Source: Theobroma cacao (Eukaryota; Streptophyta; Magnoliopsida; Malvales; Malvaceae). From it: a stretch of 64,000 nucleotides of DNA. The DNA is taken from contig NC_030853.1 in assembly GCF_000208745.1 (NCBI RefSeq), forward strand, positions 8,910,713 to 8,974,712, in the 5' to 3' direction. Of the stretch, positions 11,786 through 24,585 are shown piece by piece. Within the stretch, counting starts at the first letter, position 1. The number at the start of each line of letters is the position of its first letter. A program made the position numbers and the translations under genes. The notes under the pieces were generated by a model, which did not search any database, was not told the DNA's origin, and worked only from the letters and a program-made list of their open reading frames with translations.

Positions 11786-13017
11786 ACACAACTTTATTTG
11801 TATATATATATATCAACACAATGTGGTAGTGTATGGATCAATAATAGTCACAAGTCACAACAGGGAGACAGTTTATTGAAGGCTTGTTCCCAAGGCACTT
11901 GTATTTATGAAAAGCTAGATAATTCATTCAAATGTTTAGCAAATACATTATATTCCCCAAAACAAGTTTTGAAATGCAGTTCACTCACTGGTATTGCTGA
12001 ACCTTTAATTGACTCTAACCTCCACTAATGGTTCAAATGGGCAATTGAGGCCTTGTTGGAACCTATACACACACAACATCACAACCAATCCAATTTACAT
12101 TAATATCACTCCAAAAGCTAGTTTCTAATTAAAATTTTTCTAGTCATTCCTAATTGGCTTCCAACTATATCAAATGGCTATTCCTTGCACTACTCTAATC
12201 ACACTAAAAATGAATAAACAACTCAACAATAAAACAGCTAATAATCCAAATTACTAACCATTATCAACAACTTAAAACTAAGCCTAGTTCATCACTCACC
12301 TTACGGTTTCTTTGTAGTTGAATTCTCTTCCAATAGATTCCAAACAATTGTGAAAAATCTCTCTTTCTCTCTCTAAACCTCCAACTAGTGAGAGAAAGTG
12401 CTGAACAAGGACTTTTTGAGGGTTTTAAAGTGAAAAAGTGAAAGAGCACAAGGGTTCTAGTCAAAACGGCACAAAGGTATGAAAATTAGAGCTAGAGAGA
12501 GAAAGTTGTGAAAGTTTCATATCAATCTTCCATGGAGGATGGAAGCAACGTGAGATGGAAGAAGAAGAAGAAGGAGAAGAAGCTGTTGGAGAATGAAGAA
12601 GCTGTTGGAAGAAAAAGATAATTATAGCTCAAGCTTATCCATTCCACTTGAAATTACAAAAATGCCCTTAGCAAGTTAGCTTGTTCTTTTCCAATCCTCT
12701 GTGAAATCTGTTTACTCTTTTGACACTGAGACCAAGTCCACAAAGGTCTAAATATACTTAGGTTTACGAAAACTTAAAAATTTTGACTCAAGGTGCAAAA
12801 TGAACATTTTACCCCTATTGCGAAAATTATTGCCACATCTAGTTTTCTTTTTGTTTTCATCATTATGCATAATTTATTTGGTCTTTATGCTTATTTAGAC
12901 TTTAAGTATCAGAAAACTTCCTTCTAGGAACTTATTAAAGGAAATGACGAAACTACCCTTGGCTCGGGTCATTATGCCTATGCCTCGTTATGAGTCTATA
13001 GGGGTTGAGGTCTCACA
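11661..13017 (-). mobile_element. Gamma/Y LTR fragment (5' half)
   Basis: On the minus strand the LTR starts at 13017 (TGTGAGACCTCAACCCCTATAGACTC). It runs through the GGTTCCAACAAGGCCTC and CAGTGAGTGAACT blocks shared with 24184-25600 (+) and 37800-39144 (-), and is cut at 11661 inside the minisatellite by the end of element A. The distal half with the palindromes is absent here. Small ORFs in it (for example 12264-12464) are not supported as genes. Confidence 0.78.
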
Positions 13018-13164
13018 GATGTGTCGTCCAAAAACACTTGAGGTGATGATTCCTATCTTGACGACTCATTTGCCTTCACATGCTTTATACTATACCAAAA
13101 AGCATCTTATTTAGGCATCCTTGGTTAGGCACCCTTATGGATGAAATTAAAGCATAGCAGTCCA
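13018..13164. mobile_element. Family 6 fragment
   Basis: 147 bp matching about 22760-22905 almost base for base (AACACTTGAGGTGATGATTC through AAAGCATAGCA). It is sandwiched between the gamma LTR start and the delta LTR start, so it marks older host sequence into which both LTRs were placed. Confidence 0.75.
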
Positions 13165-16100
13165 TGTAACACCTCGTACCCTCGTATAGGAGCCAAAACA
13201 ACTTTATTGACAAGACGAAGGGTCAATTGACACTAATTTAAGTGTCAAAGAGCAGTGACAAGTGAAAGGAATATTTTGGAATAAAATATTTCATATACGA
13301 GAGAATAATATTAAAATAATAAAAAATAAATAATAATAATATTTGATCAAGGATGAATTAGTGAGTTAAAAGGTAACTTGGAAGTCAATCAGGACAAAGT
13401 GAGACACTTTGGGACCCGAGGAGACAAGTGGAGAGTTTTGGAATAAAATAATATTTTATTAAAAAAATAATATTAAAATATTAATATTTTATCTGTTGTT
13501 GAAATTAGTCTTAAAGGAGGACTATATGGCTCATCTAAGTAGGGGAGAAGAAGTAAGAAAGAATTTTGAAAAAAAAAGAATGACGTTAGTGGGGCTCACG
13601 TGCCTTCATTAAATAAAGCAAGAGAAGGTAAATATATATTTAAATATTATGGTGACACCTTGGTGAAGTGTGAAATTGACATTTTATTTGTACAAGTGTA
13701 AAGGAAGATAAATAGAATGAAATTTTAATTAAAGGAAGTTGAGAGGTGAATTGCAAATAACAAAAAGTAAAGGGGTGAAGCTATAATTATGGTCAAATGG
13801 TAAATAAAGAAAATTTGAGGACTTATGTGCAATTTCATCATTTTAAGTTAGATGAAAATTAACTAACCAAGGAAAATTAGATTATGTGGGAGGATGGAAT
13901 ATGCATGTAACAAATATTATTACATGCAAAGATATGCACGCAAGGATGTACTTGTAGTGGGGAACATGTAGGACCCCCACCATGTGACAAATAAAAACGA
14001 AGGAGACAAATGCACAAGATGAATTATGCATGTGATTTTACTAGTTAAAGAAAGCACAGAAGATTTATGCATGATGGACACTTGGTGGCAATGTTGGACT
14101 AAATGAAAGGAAATGTATATGCATGTAATGTTATGGGCTAAATGGGAGGCCAAATGAGAAATAATGTTGGAGAATACATGAAAGGCTATTTAACAAAAGT
14201 AAGGTGGTGTAAGTAGAAACATGTTAAACTAATGGAAGAATGGGAAAATGGGAGAATGGAAGTGTAAATTGAATGGCCTGCCATGCATGAAGGTGAATGG
14301 GATGGATAATGTAAAAGATTTCCAACCAATGGCCAAAGGGATAGAATTGTTGCATGAAGATTCATAGGATGGCAAGGTGGCCAAGTAGCATGAAAAGATA
14401 AAGGAATGCATGAATTTTAATTGGCTAAGTGGGTGGCCAAATAGAATCAAAAGATGAAATTGTGCATGCCATTTGATTGGTTGAGTGGGTGGCCATATAA
14501 ATACCAAATTCCAAAAAGTAAAAGAGAACAAAAAAGTTGGCCTTGAGAAGCTTGAGAGACTTGAGCATTGAGAAAGGAAAAGAAAGAAGAAATTGTTCTT
14601 GAGGGCTCCACCCTAGAGGAAGAAAAGAGAAAGAAAGAGAGAAAATGGAGAAAGGCTCGAGTTTGTGAGGATTCAAGAGAAAATGGAGAAAGGCTCGAGT
14701 TTGTGAAGATTCAAGAGAAACAATGGTCTTACTTCTTTCTTATTAAGTCTTGATGCTGAATTACCATTCAAAGTGTAGATTTCAAGCTTGAAGGAAAGTA
14801 GTGCTTCAATTTGACTATTCAAGATAGAGAAAGGTAAAAGTTGTGATTTTGCTTGCATGCATGTTTTGAGAACTAGTTGTAACCATAAGAAACATTTTGT
14901 GGCAGCAGATCTTTGAAGAATCAAAGGACCAGATGCATGCATGTTGATTGTATGCAAGTATATGGCGATTTGAGACAAAGAAAAGATGGGTAACTGTTCT
15001 TCACCTTGAGTTTCATGAATGGAACGAAAGATAGAACATTTGTTGATGATTTGTGTTCGTGGCAGCAATGGTGAACAATGTTATGAAGAGATATTGAATT
15101 GCATGTAGAGTTCAAGGTGATTTGGAAGGTAAACATGCAATGTGGGTATGTTATGGCACATTAAGTTCAACTAATTGAAAATTAGTGGTTGCATGTTAGA
15201 GTATTCATAAGAATAAAGATGAATAATGTGGATATTGATGAAGGATTCGTGGTTAAGATGCTACCTATATATAATTGTGTATGTGCATGAAATTGGAAAT
15301 TATGTGAGAGGTCGAATATAGTGAAAAATAATTATTTGAAATGCAAAGAGTTCTTGAAAATGAAAGAAACTAAGAATATGGTACACAAAGCAAATATGAG
15401 CTGAATTGGAATGATAAATACTAAGTATATTAAGCTTGATTTATTGCTAGGAATTATGCAAGTGGAAAAGGATTACCATGGTGATTAACTAGAGGAGGAA
15501 ATAAGGTGACTGGCAAGCTAATTTAATTTGAAACGTAATCGGATAAGTGGCGAAGTAACATCCCACCATTGTAAGGTGAGTAGGGGCCGTCAATTTTAAA
15601 AGATTCTATGCTATATCAAAGTATATGTATAACATTATTCAATGCCTTTGTGGAAAGCATAAAATGCTACAAAATGATAAGTGATTTGAATACATGGTTT
15701 GGAATGATTTATACATTGCTTTTGTGCAAAGCATGAGCTGGTAGAAACAATAGGCAATTGTGGATGCAAATTGAGTTGGAAGTTGTTTGTGTATACTATA
15801 TATATGTAAAGTGTTTTAGAAATCGAGAGAGAAGCCCTTTTGCTATATTTTGGATCAAAATTATGCCTTGTATCTTTTTGTGACGTGCATTGTTAAATGC
15901 AATTGATAAATGGTGTAAATGCAAATTCTCGAGAGCCGATTTTGGTCCGAACTTTATGTAAATGTTTACACCTTGCATTTTAATGTGAAAAACAATTTTG
16001 AAAGGTAACCAAACCTTGTTTTGAAATAATTGAAGGAAAAACTCTTGAAAACCTTGATTTGGTTTGGAAAACGATTTTGACAAACCGAGAGCTTCGAGAG

Positions 16101-16600
16101 TAGGCCGAATGTCACATCGGCATAATGTGACCCTTATGCACAAGTGAGCTTTAGCTAGAGAACCTTTGGCTCACCGATGAGCTATTAGACTTGGCTAAGC
16201 CACGGTTTGTGATTATACGTGGCAAGGCCACAGGTTGTTATACGTGGCTAGGCCACGAGTTGATATACGTGGTTGCGACCACATGATTTCTCCGATGTCG
16301 ACCAATATCGTTGAGACTGCCATGGTTGTGGGAATTCGGTGGAGGGTGCTTTCCTGGATGCTATTACGTGGAAGAGGGTCCACGGGTTGATTATCTATTA
16401 TTACCTACTTGAGAGCCTTGAGATTTTTTAGACTCGTACTCTTTTGCATGGTGGAGAGATATTGTTTTTCTGTAGCTCCCTTTTTTTTTTTAAATTAAAA
16501 GCTTTTTGTGCTTTTAATGATAATCATGAATTGATGTATGTGGATGTACTAGGTTATTTTTACATGCCACATGGTTTGGGAGCGTGTGTGTTTCTATACA
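13165..16600 (+). mobile_element. Delta-type gypsy LTR fragment
   Basis: Starts TGTAACACCTCGTACC and resembles the alpha LTR in style: AATAATATT-rich start, CCGAGGAGACAAGTGGAGAG near 13418, a purine-rich central part (14500-14720), and a GTAACATCCCACCATTGTAAGGTGAG block near 15548 equivalent to 10150-10175 of A. It is interrupted at 16601 by a beta LTR start. Its real end may be the unassigned 16725-17235 segment. No coding domain is visible. The low-complexity ORFs around 14229-15136 lie inside the LTR. Confidence 0.65.
16214..16288. repeat. 25-bp tandem repeat with internal hairpin, three units
   Basis: TATACGTGG recurs at 16214, 16239 and 16264. The first two units contain a GTGGC...GCCAC inverted repeat. 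Confidence 0.85.
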
Positions 16601-16723
16601 TGTGAGACCCTATCAAGCTCGATTAAAAGACGGTACTATACCGAGTGGTACAACTAAGTTAAATCGAGCCTTGAACTAGTTCAAATAGAAATTCTAAGAG
16701 GAATTTGAAAATTTTAAAACCAC
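16601..16723 (+). mobile_element. Beta LTR start fragment ending at an N
   Basis: 123 bp matching the start of the minus-strand LTR at 2857 (TGTGAGACCCTATCAAGC, then GACGGTA...CCGAGTGGTA). Similarity stops at the single N at 16724. Confidence 0.8.
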
Positions 16724-16724
16724 N
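16724..16724. other. Single ambiguous base, likely an assembly junction
   Basis: Isolated N exactly where LTR homology breaks off. It may stand for a gap of unknown size rather than one uncertain base. Confidence 0.6.
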
Positions 16725-17235
16725 TGATTTCGATGATTGAAATCTATTTTACTATGTTTTGATTTTCACATTGTTTGCCAAGGAAAGTATTACACTGTGA
16801 TTTTCACGACATTATTTTTGCAAGGCAGAAATACCTTAATTGTTATTTGCTTTTATAAGGATATCATTTTATATTTTGGTTTCATTCTTTAAATTATCTG
16901 CTCTAAGCTTGTTTCCCATGTACGTCGTGCTCACGGAGCCATGATCACTGAGTCTGTGAGACTCACCCCTTCATCTCCCCTTTTTGCAGATAAGTGATTA
17001 GCCTAGCTTGCATTCATCGACATTTATTGTCCATCGTTGATAAGTAACGGCATCTTATAGCAATTTTATTTTGTGTCACTCTGTTGTTCAAGGTCGAGTC
17101 GTTTATATTGTAGTTTGTTTGTAAATAGACACTAGTGTTAATGCAAATGTACATTTGCAGATTATAAACATTGATGTATTTTTACGACTATGTGGAATAA
17201 AAGTTTAGTCTATTTGACTGACTTTTCATTTTAAG
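16725..17235 (+). mobile_element. LTR-like distal segment, unassigned
   Basis: T-rich sequence with GAGACTCACCCCTTCATCTCCCC (about 16961-16983), a pattern often seen in the U5 part of plant gypsy LTRs, ending just before another TGTAACACCCCGTAC start. It may be the end of the delta LTR. No ORF of interest. Confidence 0.4.
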
Positions 17236-17415
17236 TGTAACACCCCGTACTTTTACAATCATGTTGAATAAAAGTTGAGTTGTTTTATCATAGTTATTGT
17301 TCAAGTTATGTTACGTAAAGGATGTATGGTTCAAGAAATTAAATAGATGGGTGGAATGGATTCATTGTTATACAAAGGTTTCGAATAAGGCTTGTTCGAG
17401 ACTTGGTGAGTTTTT
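17236..17415 (+). mobile_element. Delta-type LTR start fragment
   Basis: 180 bp beginning TGTAACACCCCGTAC and cut by the end of a minus-strand Y LTR at about 17416. Confidence 0.6.
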
Positions 17416-18489
17416 CACGATCCAAATTTCGGGCCATGATCGGCGTATGGGCTCAGTGAATGTAGCCCACTAAGCCCAAGAAAGCCTCTTTACGTAATCC
17501 CGTTCACCATCCCTTCAATTTTTCATCACCATTACTAGACCAACTTTTGTAATTTACAACTAGATGTATTTTCATAATACAACATCGATACCAAAAATTT
17601 AATTTGTATGATCACAAAATAAGGTTATTCATAGCCATCTAATAATGGCATCATCATTCGAAACTATACATGCATCGTCTGCAAGTGATTCATAGGAATT
17701 TACATTTAATGTATATGTACTCATATAAAAGACTTCTGAAGACCACCGGAGTGACTTTGGTGAGGGTACTGCTATCGAATGCCATGATACCTACCAAAAG
17801 TGAATGCAAGTGGACGCCTTAGTCTCGATCCCAACTATCTATGAATCTGAAAACATGCAATTTAAAAGAGTGAGTATAAACTCAGTGAGTGAACATAAGA
17901 AGGGAACAAGTAACGGTAAGGAATGTTTTAGAAAACATGATGCACTAACGATAAAACCATGCAATTTAGTCAAATTTTTAGTTAAAACCCTTCATTCCAA
18001 ACTTTGAATGTTTAAGCTCTTAATGTTACAAGATCCATGATAAACCATGAAGTTGAATGAATGAAAATTTCAGCAATGACCAAGCAAGACAAGCAAATAA
18101 AGGGTTTTCTCGCTACACTAAAGAGGTAGTCTTGGTTTGCATATGCTTTGGTTTTTCAAGCATAACTCCTACTACAGAAGGCCAATTGATATGAGTTTTA
18201 AGTCATTAGAAAGCTAAGAGACTGGGCTACAACGTTAATGTTTACCACTTTGCCTAGTTCTAATTGGAAGGTGGTCACAATCGTTGTCAAATTGAAAGTA
18301 TCGCACCAAGATTTTGGAACTACCCAAGAGTTTCTCGCTGCAGCTAGAATAAATCTCTCTGCAGCGAGAAGCTTCAGCAAATTTCTCACTGCAACGAGAA
18401 TACATTCTTGTTTCAGTGATAATCAAGCCAGTGCAACCCCCCTCCAACCCAAGAGTTTCTCACTACAGTGAGAATGAATCTTGCTGGAA
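17416..18489 (-). mobile_element. Y-module LTR fragment (3' half)
   Basis: Homologous to 53-640 and 36894-37620. On the minus strand it ends near 17416 with a decayed terminus (GGATCGTGAA instead of GGGTCGTGACA). It carries the palindrome cluster at 18331-18480 and stops inside it at about 18489, where family 6 begins. The TGCAAGTGGACGCC...GATCC block near 17806-17830 matches 36475-36500 in reverse. Confidence 0.75.
18331..18480. repeat. Palindrome cluster (TTCTCGCTGCAGCGAGAA type)
   Basis: Four degenerate units (near 18331, 18354, 18382, 18458) of the TTTCTCGCTGCAGCGAGAAA consensus, some with one or two substitutions that break perfect symmetry. Confidence 0.85.
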
Positions 18490-21400
18490 TAGGAGTGTCA
18501 AGGACATAGGATTTTTTTCTCCTATGTCAAGACAATCTTGAGGTTTCGAAACCAGTATAAGAAGTTTAGGACAATCAGTTTGTTTGCATCCAAGATGCTC
18601 CAAAGTGACGAATTATTAGACATTTGTGATGTATATAAAATATGTTTGAATAAAATAAAATAAAAGCAATGGGTAAATAACATACATAAACTATTTAAAA
18701 TAATGTTTTAGAATTTTAAATAGTTCTCCCACTATTTTATATGCAAAATGACAACTCACAAATTCATTTTAGAAAGTCTGTTCTAGGATCTTTCTAGTGG
18801 GTTTGGCAACATACCACAACCTTGAGTATGCTCAACAAGCCATTATAAGCCTAATTGAGTAGATAATTTATTGATCACATCTCTTATGTGGCTTCTAGAT
18901 TCAATTAAGTGACAACTCATTATCTAAGTATATATTGTTGGTCCCAAATAAATGTGCTAGAGGGGGGGTGGATAGCACTCTTTGGCTCTTACTAAAATAG
19001 ACTTCTAATTGAGGACAATTGCAAGATAAAACAAAGATTTAAAGAAGAATGAAAAACTAAAAATAGAGCAGACAATCTCACAAGAATTTATAATGGTTCG
19101 GACCAAGACCTACATCCACTACCTTGATTGTTCAATCAAGGATTTTCCAAATAATATCACTATGAAAAGTGGAATTCTCAAGCTCCCACCAAGCTTTTAC
19201 AATGGGTTTTACCAGGCTCAGCCAAAACCTTTCACAATGGTTTTTACAGGGATCAACCAAAACCCAATAACTAACTTTTCTAGGCTAAGTTAGAACCTAT
19301 ACACTTAATCAAGCAATCCAAGCTTGAATAAATCCCTTAGAGTGTCTTGCACACTCTAAGTATACAAGAAGAAGAGAAATAAGGAAGTACTTATGATCAT
19401 TGACTTGATCTAAGTGGTACAAAGTGAAGTGTTTATCTTAAATACAAAGATAGAAGTGAAATGCAGTAAGAATGCAGAGAGTTTTTGCTAGTTTTTTAGC
19501 TCCTTTTGTTCTTGGAAGCCCCTTAAATACTTGAAAAATCAGCTCTGATAGGTGTTAGATAGTTTTTGACGGTTGGAAACAGTTTGGTGGCAGTTCTGGC
19601 CGTTAATCTGTCTTCGAGTGCTCAATTCAAAATTTTTGACAGAATGATCTTAGTTGACTAAGTCATTTCTATCTTTTGATCCTAGTTTCTGGCAGTGAAC
19701 ACTTAGTCAACTAACTTACTTCTTAGTCAATTAAGTTGTTTTTGTCTTGAAGTCCAAATTTTTGGCAGTAAGCTCTTAGTCGACTAACTTACTTCTTGGT
19801 CAACTAAGTCTTCTTTGTCTCTCAATCTTCTTAAACCTGCCAACTTCTTATTTGAATTTTAACTGACTAATACCCTTCATTATCCAACTAAGAGGCTTTT
19901 GTTTTGTTGATCAATTGTGGCTTCTTATTCATATGATTTTTGATATGTGCCTTTGAATGATTGATTTATTCTTGGCATACAATTTTTGTCCTGCACACTC
20001 AAGTAGAGATATTAGACACAAATGAATGGGAATGTTTTATTATCATCAAAAACTAATGGAGCCAACATATATACTTCGCTTAACTATTGCCTCCAGTTCC
20101 TAAGCATCTGGATTTTATGAAACTAGTTGACTATGATCCACCAATAGCTCAAACATACTCATGTAAAAGTGTGGCCTTGAGTGTGCTCAACAAGCCTCCG
20201 ATTAAAAAAGCAATCAAGTTATCTTGCTATGTGGTGAAAGGCAATTTAATCATGCATGACATGTAACTCAATATTTTAAGAGGGATTTTGTCCTTTTTGT
20301 TTTGTTAATGTCTCATTTGGTTAGTAAGCATAGCAATTAATATAGCATAAAATTAATATATCACGTTGTTCTACTAAGATGGTTATGGACTTTTCTACTT
20401 TAGTTTCCTTAAGCCATCATAGGAAACAAATTGGTCAAATTCTAAGGGATAGCATACATTAAGCACTTCATGCCTTAGCTTGCATCCACCTTTAGCTTTC
20501 CATGGCACCTTAGATCTCCATGTTCAGATTTACAAAATTTCTTTCCTAATCTAATCCTATTTCTAATTACAATTGAATGTAGAAACCTCAACTTACATTT
20601 AATGGGAGTTAGATGAGAAAAGAATTTTACTAACCCAAAATGTAAGAGATAAGGTAGGGTTCACAGATTCTGTTTCAAAAATTACCATAAAAATCAATCA
20701 ACCACTCATCCACAGTCATATGGAATCCATAGTCCATAACTATACTCATACATCCATAATCTAATTACAAACATATAAGTAAATACTATTAGGAATTTTG
20801 AGAATATGGTGCCTTGGAAAGCAAGTATATTCTCATGCTTAAATTCATTAAATTTATTTGTAATGAAAGTACATTTTGATAATAAGACGAAGAGTTTGTT
20901 TTAGTAAGCATTCATTATCTAGTTATTAAGGTACCAAGATACTATTGAGTTATTAAAATACATTTGTATGAAGAGTCATACATAGGAGACATGTATTTTA
21001 ATTGAATGTAAAAATTATTCACAACCATATAATAAAGCTGGTCACTTTATTTTGTTAAGGGTGCAGTGTCCAGATTACTTCCAACGAAATGGATGTGATT
21101 CATTTCAAGGGAATGATGAGTCTCAAATCATCGAAATGGTTGACTTCGAGTAATGACACTATAACATGAACTGGAATTATGTGAGAATCAAATTTAAGTT
21201 TTACTGTTACCTAAATCTTAATCTCACACTTATGCATTTGCTTATAGTAGAACCGAAATCCTGATGGATAGTGGACTCGTGTTTAATCTCTTTATAATCT
21301 TTGATTTACCATTTGCATGATCATCATAAAGCATTGATCTAGACTTCGTATTTTGGGATTATAATCAAGATGAACATCTGGGAACATATATCCAGATAAT

Positions 21401-21550
21401 GGAGTTCATAGCATTAACATCACTTCTAGTGATTGCAAGAAGATTGGTAATTAATCTAAGCCTAGTGTATTGATGAATTAACTACTCATCACATCTGGAT
21501 ACTCAAAAGATTAGATCTAGAGTATTGAATCACTAATTGGATGAAATTTA
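18490..21550. mobile_element. Family 6 copy 1 (degenerate retroelement)
   Basis: Parallel to 40500-41150 plus 54191-54620. Shared blocks include TTTGCATCCAAGATGC (18583/40576), AGTTCTCCCACTAT (18721/40705), AAGCATCTGGATTTTATGAAACTAG (20101/40978) and GTAGAAACCTC (20578/54547). It is interrupted by the Sirevirus solo LTR at 18936-20067. Coding potential is gone and orientation is uncertain. 20650-21550 has no counterpart in copy 2, and nothing is recognisable there. It is probably an old LTR-element internal region. Confidence 0.6.
18936..20067 (-). mobile_element. Solo LTR of a Sirevirus-type Copia element
   Basis: 1132 bp, TGTTGG...CCAACA, flanked by TATAT on both sides (18931-18935, 20068-20072). 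Its minus-strand start (TGTTGGCTCCATTAGTTTTTG) and end match the LTRs of the full-length element at 41151 and 53120. It contains at least five TTAGTCRACTAA-type palindromes. The target is family 6 copy 1. Solo structure implies LTR-LTR recombination after insertion. Confidence 0.93.
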
Positions 21551-23411
21551 TGATGGGTTTGGCTATGGATGGCATGCTCAAAATACACAGCGAAAAGAAA
21601 ATTAAAACTTTATAACTAAACAACAAAAACATGCCTCCATCCATGGCTCACCTTGGTGATATTTAACACATAAAAGCACAAAATAAATTATTGTTTAGAA
21701 AGTTACCTTGCCAAGTAATTTCGTAATCACAATGGCACTTTCCGAAGCAACCCCACGAACACCACAAGGAGCAAACACCCTAGCCAATCAAGTGCTTGGC
21801 CTCCAATGGTAGTACACACGATTACACTTGAACCTTCAACAAAAGAGGAAGTTTTTAACTATACTTTCTGCTAGCAAAGAGGACAACAATTGCCCTTTTC
21901 TTCTTTTTTCAGAATCTTAACCGAACCTCTCTTGAAAATTGCCTCATAAGCAATTTTCTCTTTCACACAAACGGAGTGGTGGCAATGAAAGAAAACGTTT
22001 TTCTTTTTTTGAGAAAAACTACATTTTCTTCAGTTGTGAAAAACTCTCATATGGAAAATAGTTAAAAGGTTACTTATATAGTTAAGTTAAAATAACTTTA
22101 ATTTTGCAATTAAGCCCTCAATATTATAACACATTATAATATTGAGCCCATTACTTAATTAAACTCTTTTAATTAAGTCCTTGAAAATTAAAATCAAAAT
22201 TAATTTCCTTTATATTTTGCAATCAAGGCCTTATAATTATAACTATTTATAATTATGCCAAAAACTTAATTAAACTCTTTTAATTAAGTTTATAGAAGTT
22301 AATTACCTAGCATGTGATTTAAGTCCAACTTAAATCGTCACTCTCCTAATTTAATTCAAATGCAATCATTGTGTGTTACCCATTAGGTTCCCAACATGTT
22401 GGCAGTGGAATTGATTAATGACTTAATTGATTAATATAAATTTCAATCAATTAATTTATAATCAATTCTATAGACTAAGATTGGCATCTTGCAATGCATC
22501 ATGGCCACCCAATTGTTGGGAGAGTCAAAGGGTTCTTTGACAACCTTTCAATGTACAATCTATCAGTGTAATTCATTCCCTCATCATATATCCCGAAGTT
22601 TATAAGAGCTTGGTACAATGTCTACTTTTATTGACCTCCATATTTATTCCTACAATTATAGCATTAGCTTTATAGAGAGTTATGAAACCTTTTTCATAAT
22701 CTCCATGTCACCTTGGCCAAGGACTTCAATAATCTAATGTTAACCAAGAACTGATAGGATATGTCCTCTAAAACACTTGAGGTGATGATTCCTATCTTGA
22801 CCACTCATTTGCCTTCACATGCTTCATACTATACCCAAAAGCATCCTGTTTTGGCATCTTTGATTAGGTACCCATAAGGATGAAATCAAAGCATAGCACT
22901 CCACACATAAGACAACCTGACGTCTCAAGTCTAAGGAGTATTTACACAACTGACACATGAGAAGTGTTGCATAGACACTAGAGTGTATTACCAAATGCAC
23001 TTATCATGGCGGGTCATGTTCAGTGAACTTACTCTTCTAGACAAACACCTATATTCTAGTTCCAAGTATCTCTATACTTCAATCTATGAGATCAATTTCT
23101 TACTTTCAAAGTAAGGAACATAGAATATACTAGTCTCTAAGTATCATTGATGTCCAGTCTCAATGATACATTGACCATGAACATTTTGAGATTATGCTTT
23201 GATGCATAGGAATCTCATAACTGCAACCCATTATAGTTTCCTTGCAAGGCATATTAATCTCATGGACTTCATCCAATTAGACTTATAACTCATTATAATT
23301 AATGTCTTATTGATGAAGGAAAACCTCTAATCATTCAACATGAATGATACTGTTACATGATTCGAATCAAGCCTCAACCAATCTCAATTGGCTGCAAGGC
23401 TCATCCCAACA
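21551..23411 (-). mobile_element. Copia-like LTR
   Basis: On the minus strand it starts TGTTGGGATGAGCC at 23411 and ends AACCCATCA at 21551 (about 1.86 kb). The ends are nearly complementary (TGTTGGG / TGATGGG). A purine tract CTAGTGGGAGA (23412-23422) immediately precedes the start, as expected for a 3' LTR. A CTATATAAG box (about 22076-22086) lies in the middle. A second copy of its terminal 430 bp is at 55920-56351, and sequence similarity stops at the same terminal base there, supporting the boundary at 21551. Confidence 0.7.
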
Positions 23412-23865
23412 TCTCCCACTAGCACAAAGGCAATTTCTACCTCATCGTATGTGGATTCAATCCATCTAGCAATCATGTTTGCATGTAGACTAGCTTGTGC
23501 CTTTCAATGTGGTTAATTACTTTTATTTATCTTCGTGATGTCCATGCATCACATCATGTCATATTACTATATCTAGATCTAATGAGACCTAGGTTCTGCT
23601 TGTATGGCTCCATTGTTACATTAACAATGTTCAAAACCTTTCAGTAGTTCCATGGACTAACGATCTAAGAATCTTCCTGTTAGAGCCCTTTTAATAAGAT
23701 GTATATGACTTTAATTATATACATGTACATAGTCCTCTTTCTTTCTTTGGAACCATTCTAACTAAACTATGTTGTATGCATCATATGCATTTGTCACTTT
23801 TCATTGTACTATCCGCCCCTTTTAAATTTTGGCACTTTCTAAACCTAGGGCTTTGATACCAAGTT
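23412..23865 (-). mobile_element. Short internal remnant between a PPT-like and a PBS-like site
   Basis: 454 bp with a PPT-like tract at its left edge and a tRNA-Met-type PBS-like site (TGGTATCAAAGCC on the minus strand, 23849-23861) at its right edge, just after the LTR end at 23866. No ORF. Either this is the deleted interior of one element or the two signals come from different elements. Confidence 0.5.
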
Positions 23866-24183
23866 TGTCACAACCCAAATCTTGGGCCATGACCGACGCA
23901 TGGGCCCAATGGGCATAGCCCACTAAGTCCAAGCAAGCCTTTCTATGCAATCTCGATCATCATTCTCACCCATCATTTCTAAAACCACATATTGTAATTC
24001 TCAACTATAAATATTTCATTAACATTTTATAGCAACTCAATATTCACATTTGTATTATGTTAAAATAATGTCACCCTTTTGCCAACCTATAATGGCATTA
24101 GTAATCAAATATACATATTGGATTTTTAACATGAATCTTAATGGTCTACATTACTCACACGTATACACAAGCATAAGACTCTT
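23866..24183 (-). mobile_element. Element D 5' LTR, distal part (Y module)
   Basis: On the minus strand this ends TTGGGTTGTGACA at 23866, followed three bases later by the PBS-like site. It is continuous with 36894 onward: removing 24184-36893 and one CTCTT copy restores the order of blocks seen in the Y LTR at 17416-17830. It is therefore the end of a minus-strand LTR split by the next feature. Confidence 0.8.
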
Positions 24184-24577
24184 TGTGAGACCTTGATCTT
24201 TATAGACTCGTAGCTAGAAGTAGATGCGATATCATGGACTAGGGGTAATTTCATCATTTCCTTAGTGAGCCCCTAGAAGTATGCTTTCAAACAATATTAA
24301 GGCCTAAGTAGGCCTAAGGCATAAATGAATGATGAAAATAAGCATAAAATGACAAAGAAAATAGAAATAATGATGATTTCCAAGGTAGAGGCAAAATGGT
24401 CATTTTTCATCTCGGGTCAAAGTTTTTAAGTTTTCGTGAACCTGAGTATCTCTAGACTATTATGGACTTTTTCTCAGTGTTAAAAGAGTAAAAAGATTGC
24501 ACAAATGATTGGAGGAAGACAAAGCCAACTTGTTAAGGGCATTTTCGTAATTTAAGTGGAGTTGGATAAGCTTTAGC

Positions 24578-24585
24578 TATAAATA
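24578..24585 (+). promoter_or_regulatory. TATA box of the gamma/Y LTR
   Basis: TATAAATA followed by TTCCAGCAACTTCTTCTTC. The minus-strand sister LTR has TATAAATA in the same context near 38750 (minus), which supports function in the ancestral LTR. Confidence 0.5.

Noticed and set aside
11570..12028. 152-residue ORF spanning the end of element A
   Set aside because: It crosses the LTR boundary into minisatellite sequence of a different element; chance frame.
14568..15136. Short ORFs in the delta LTR that could be a host gene exon
   Set aside because: Purine-rich LTR sequence with a tandem AGAAAATGGAGAAAGGCTCG duplication; no known domain or splice structure.
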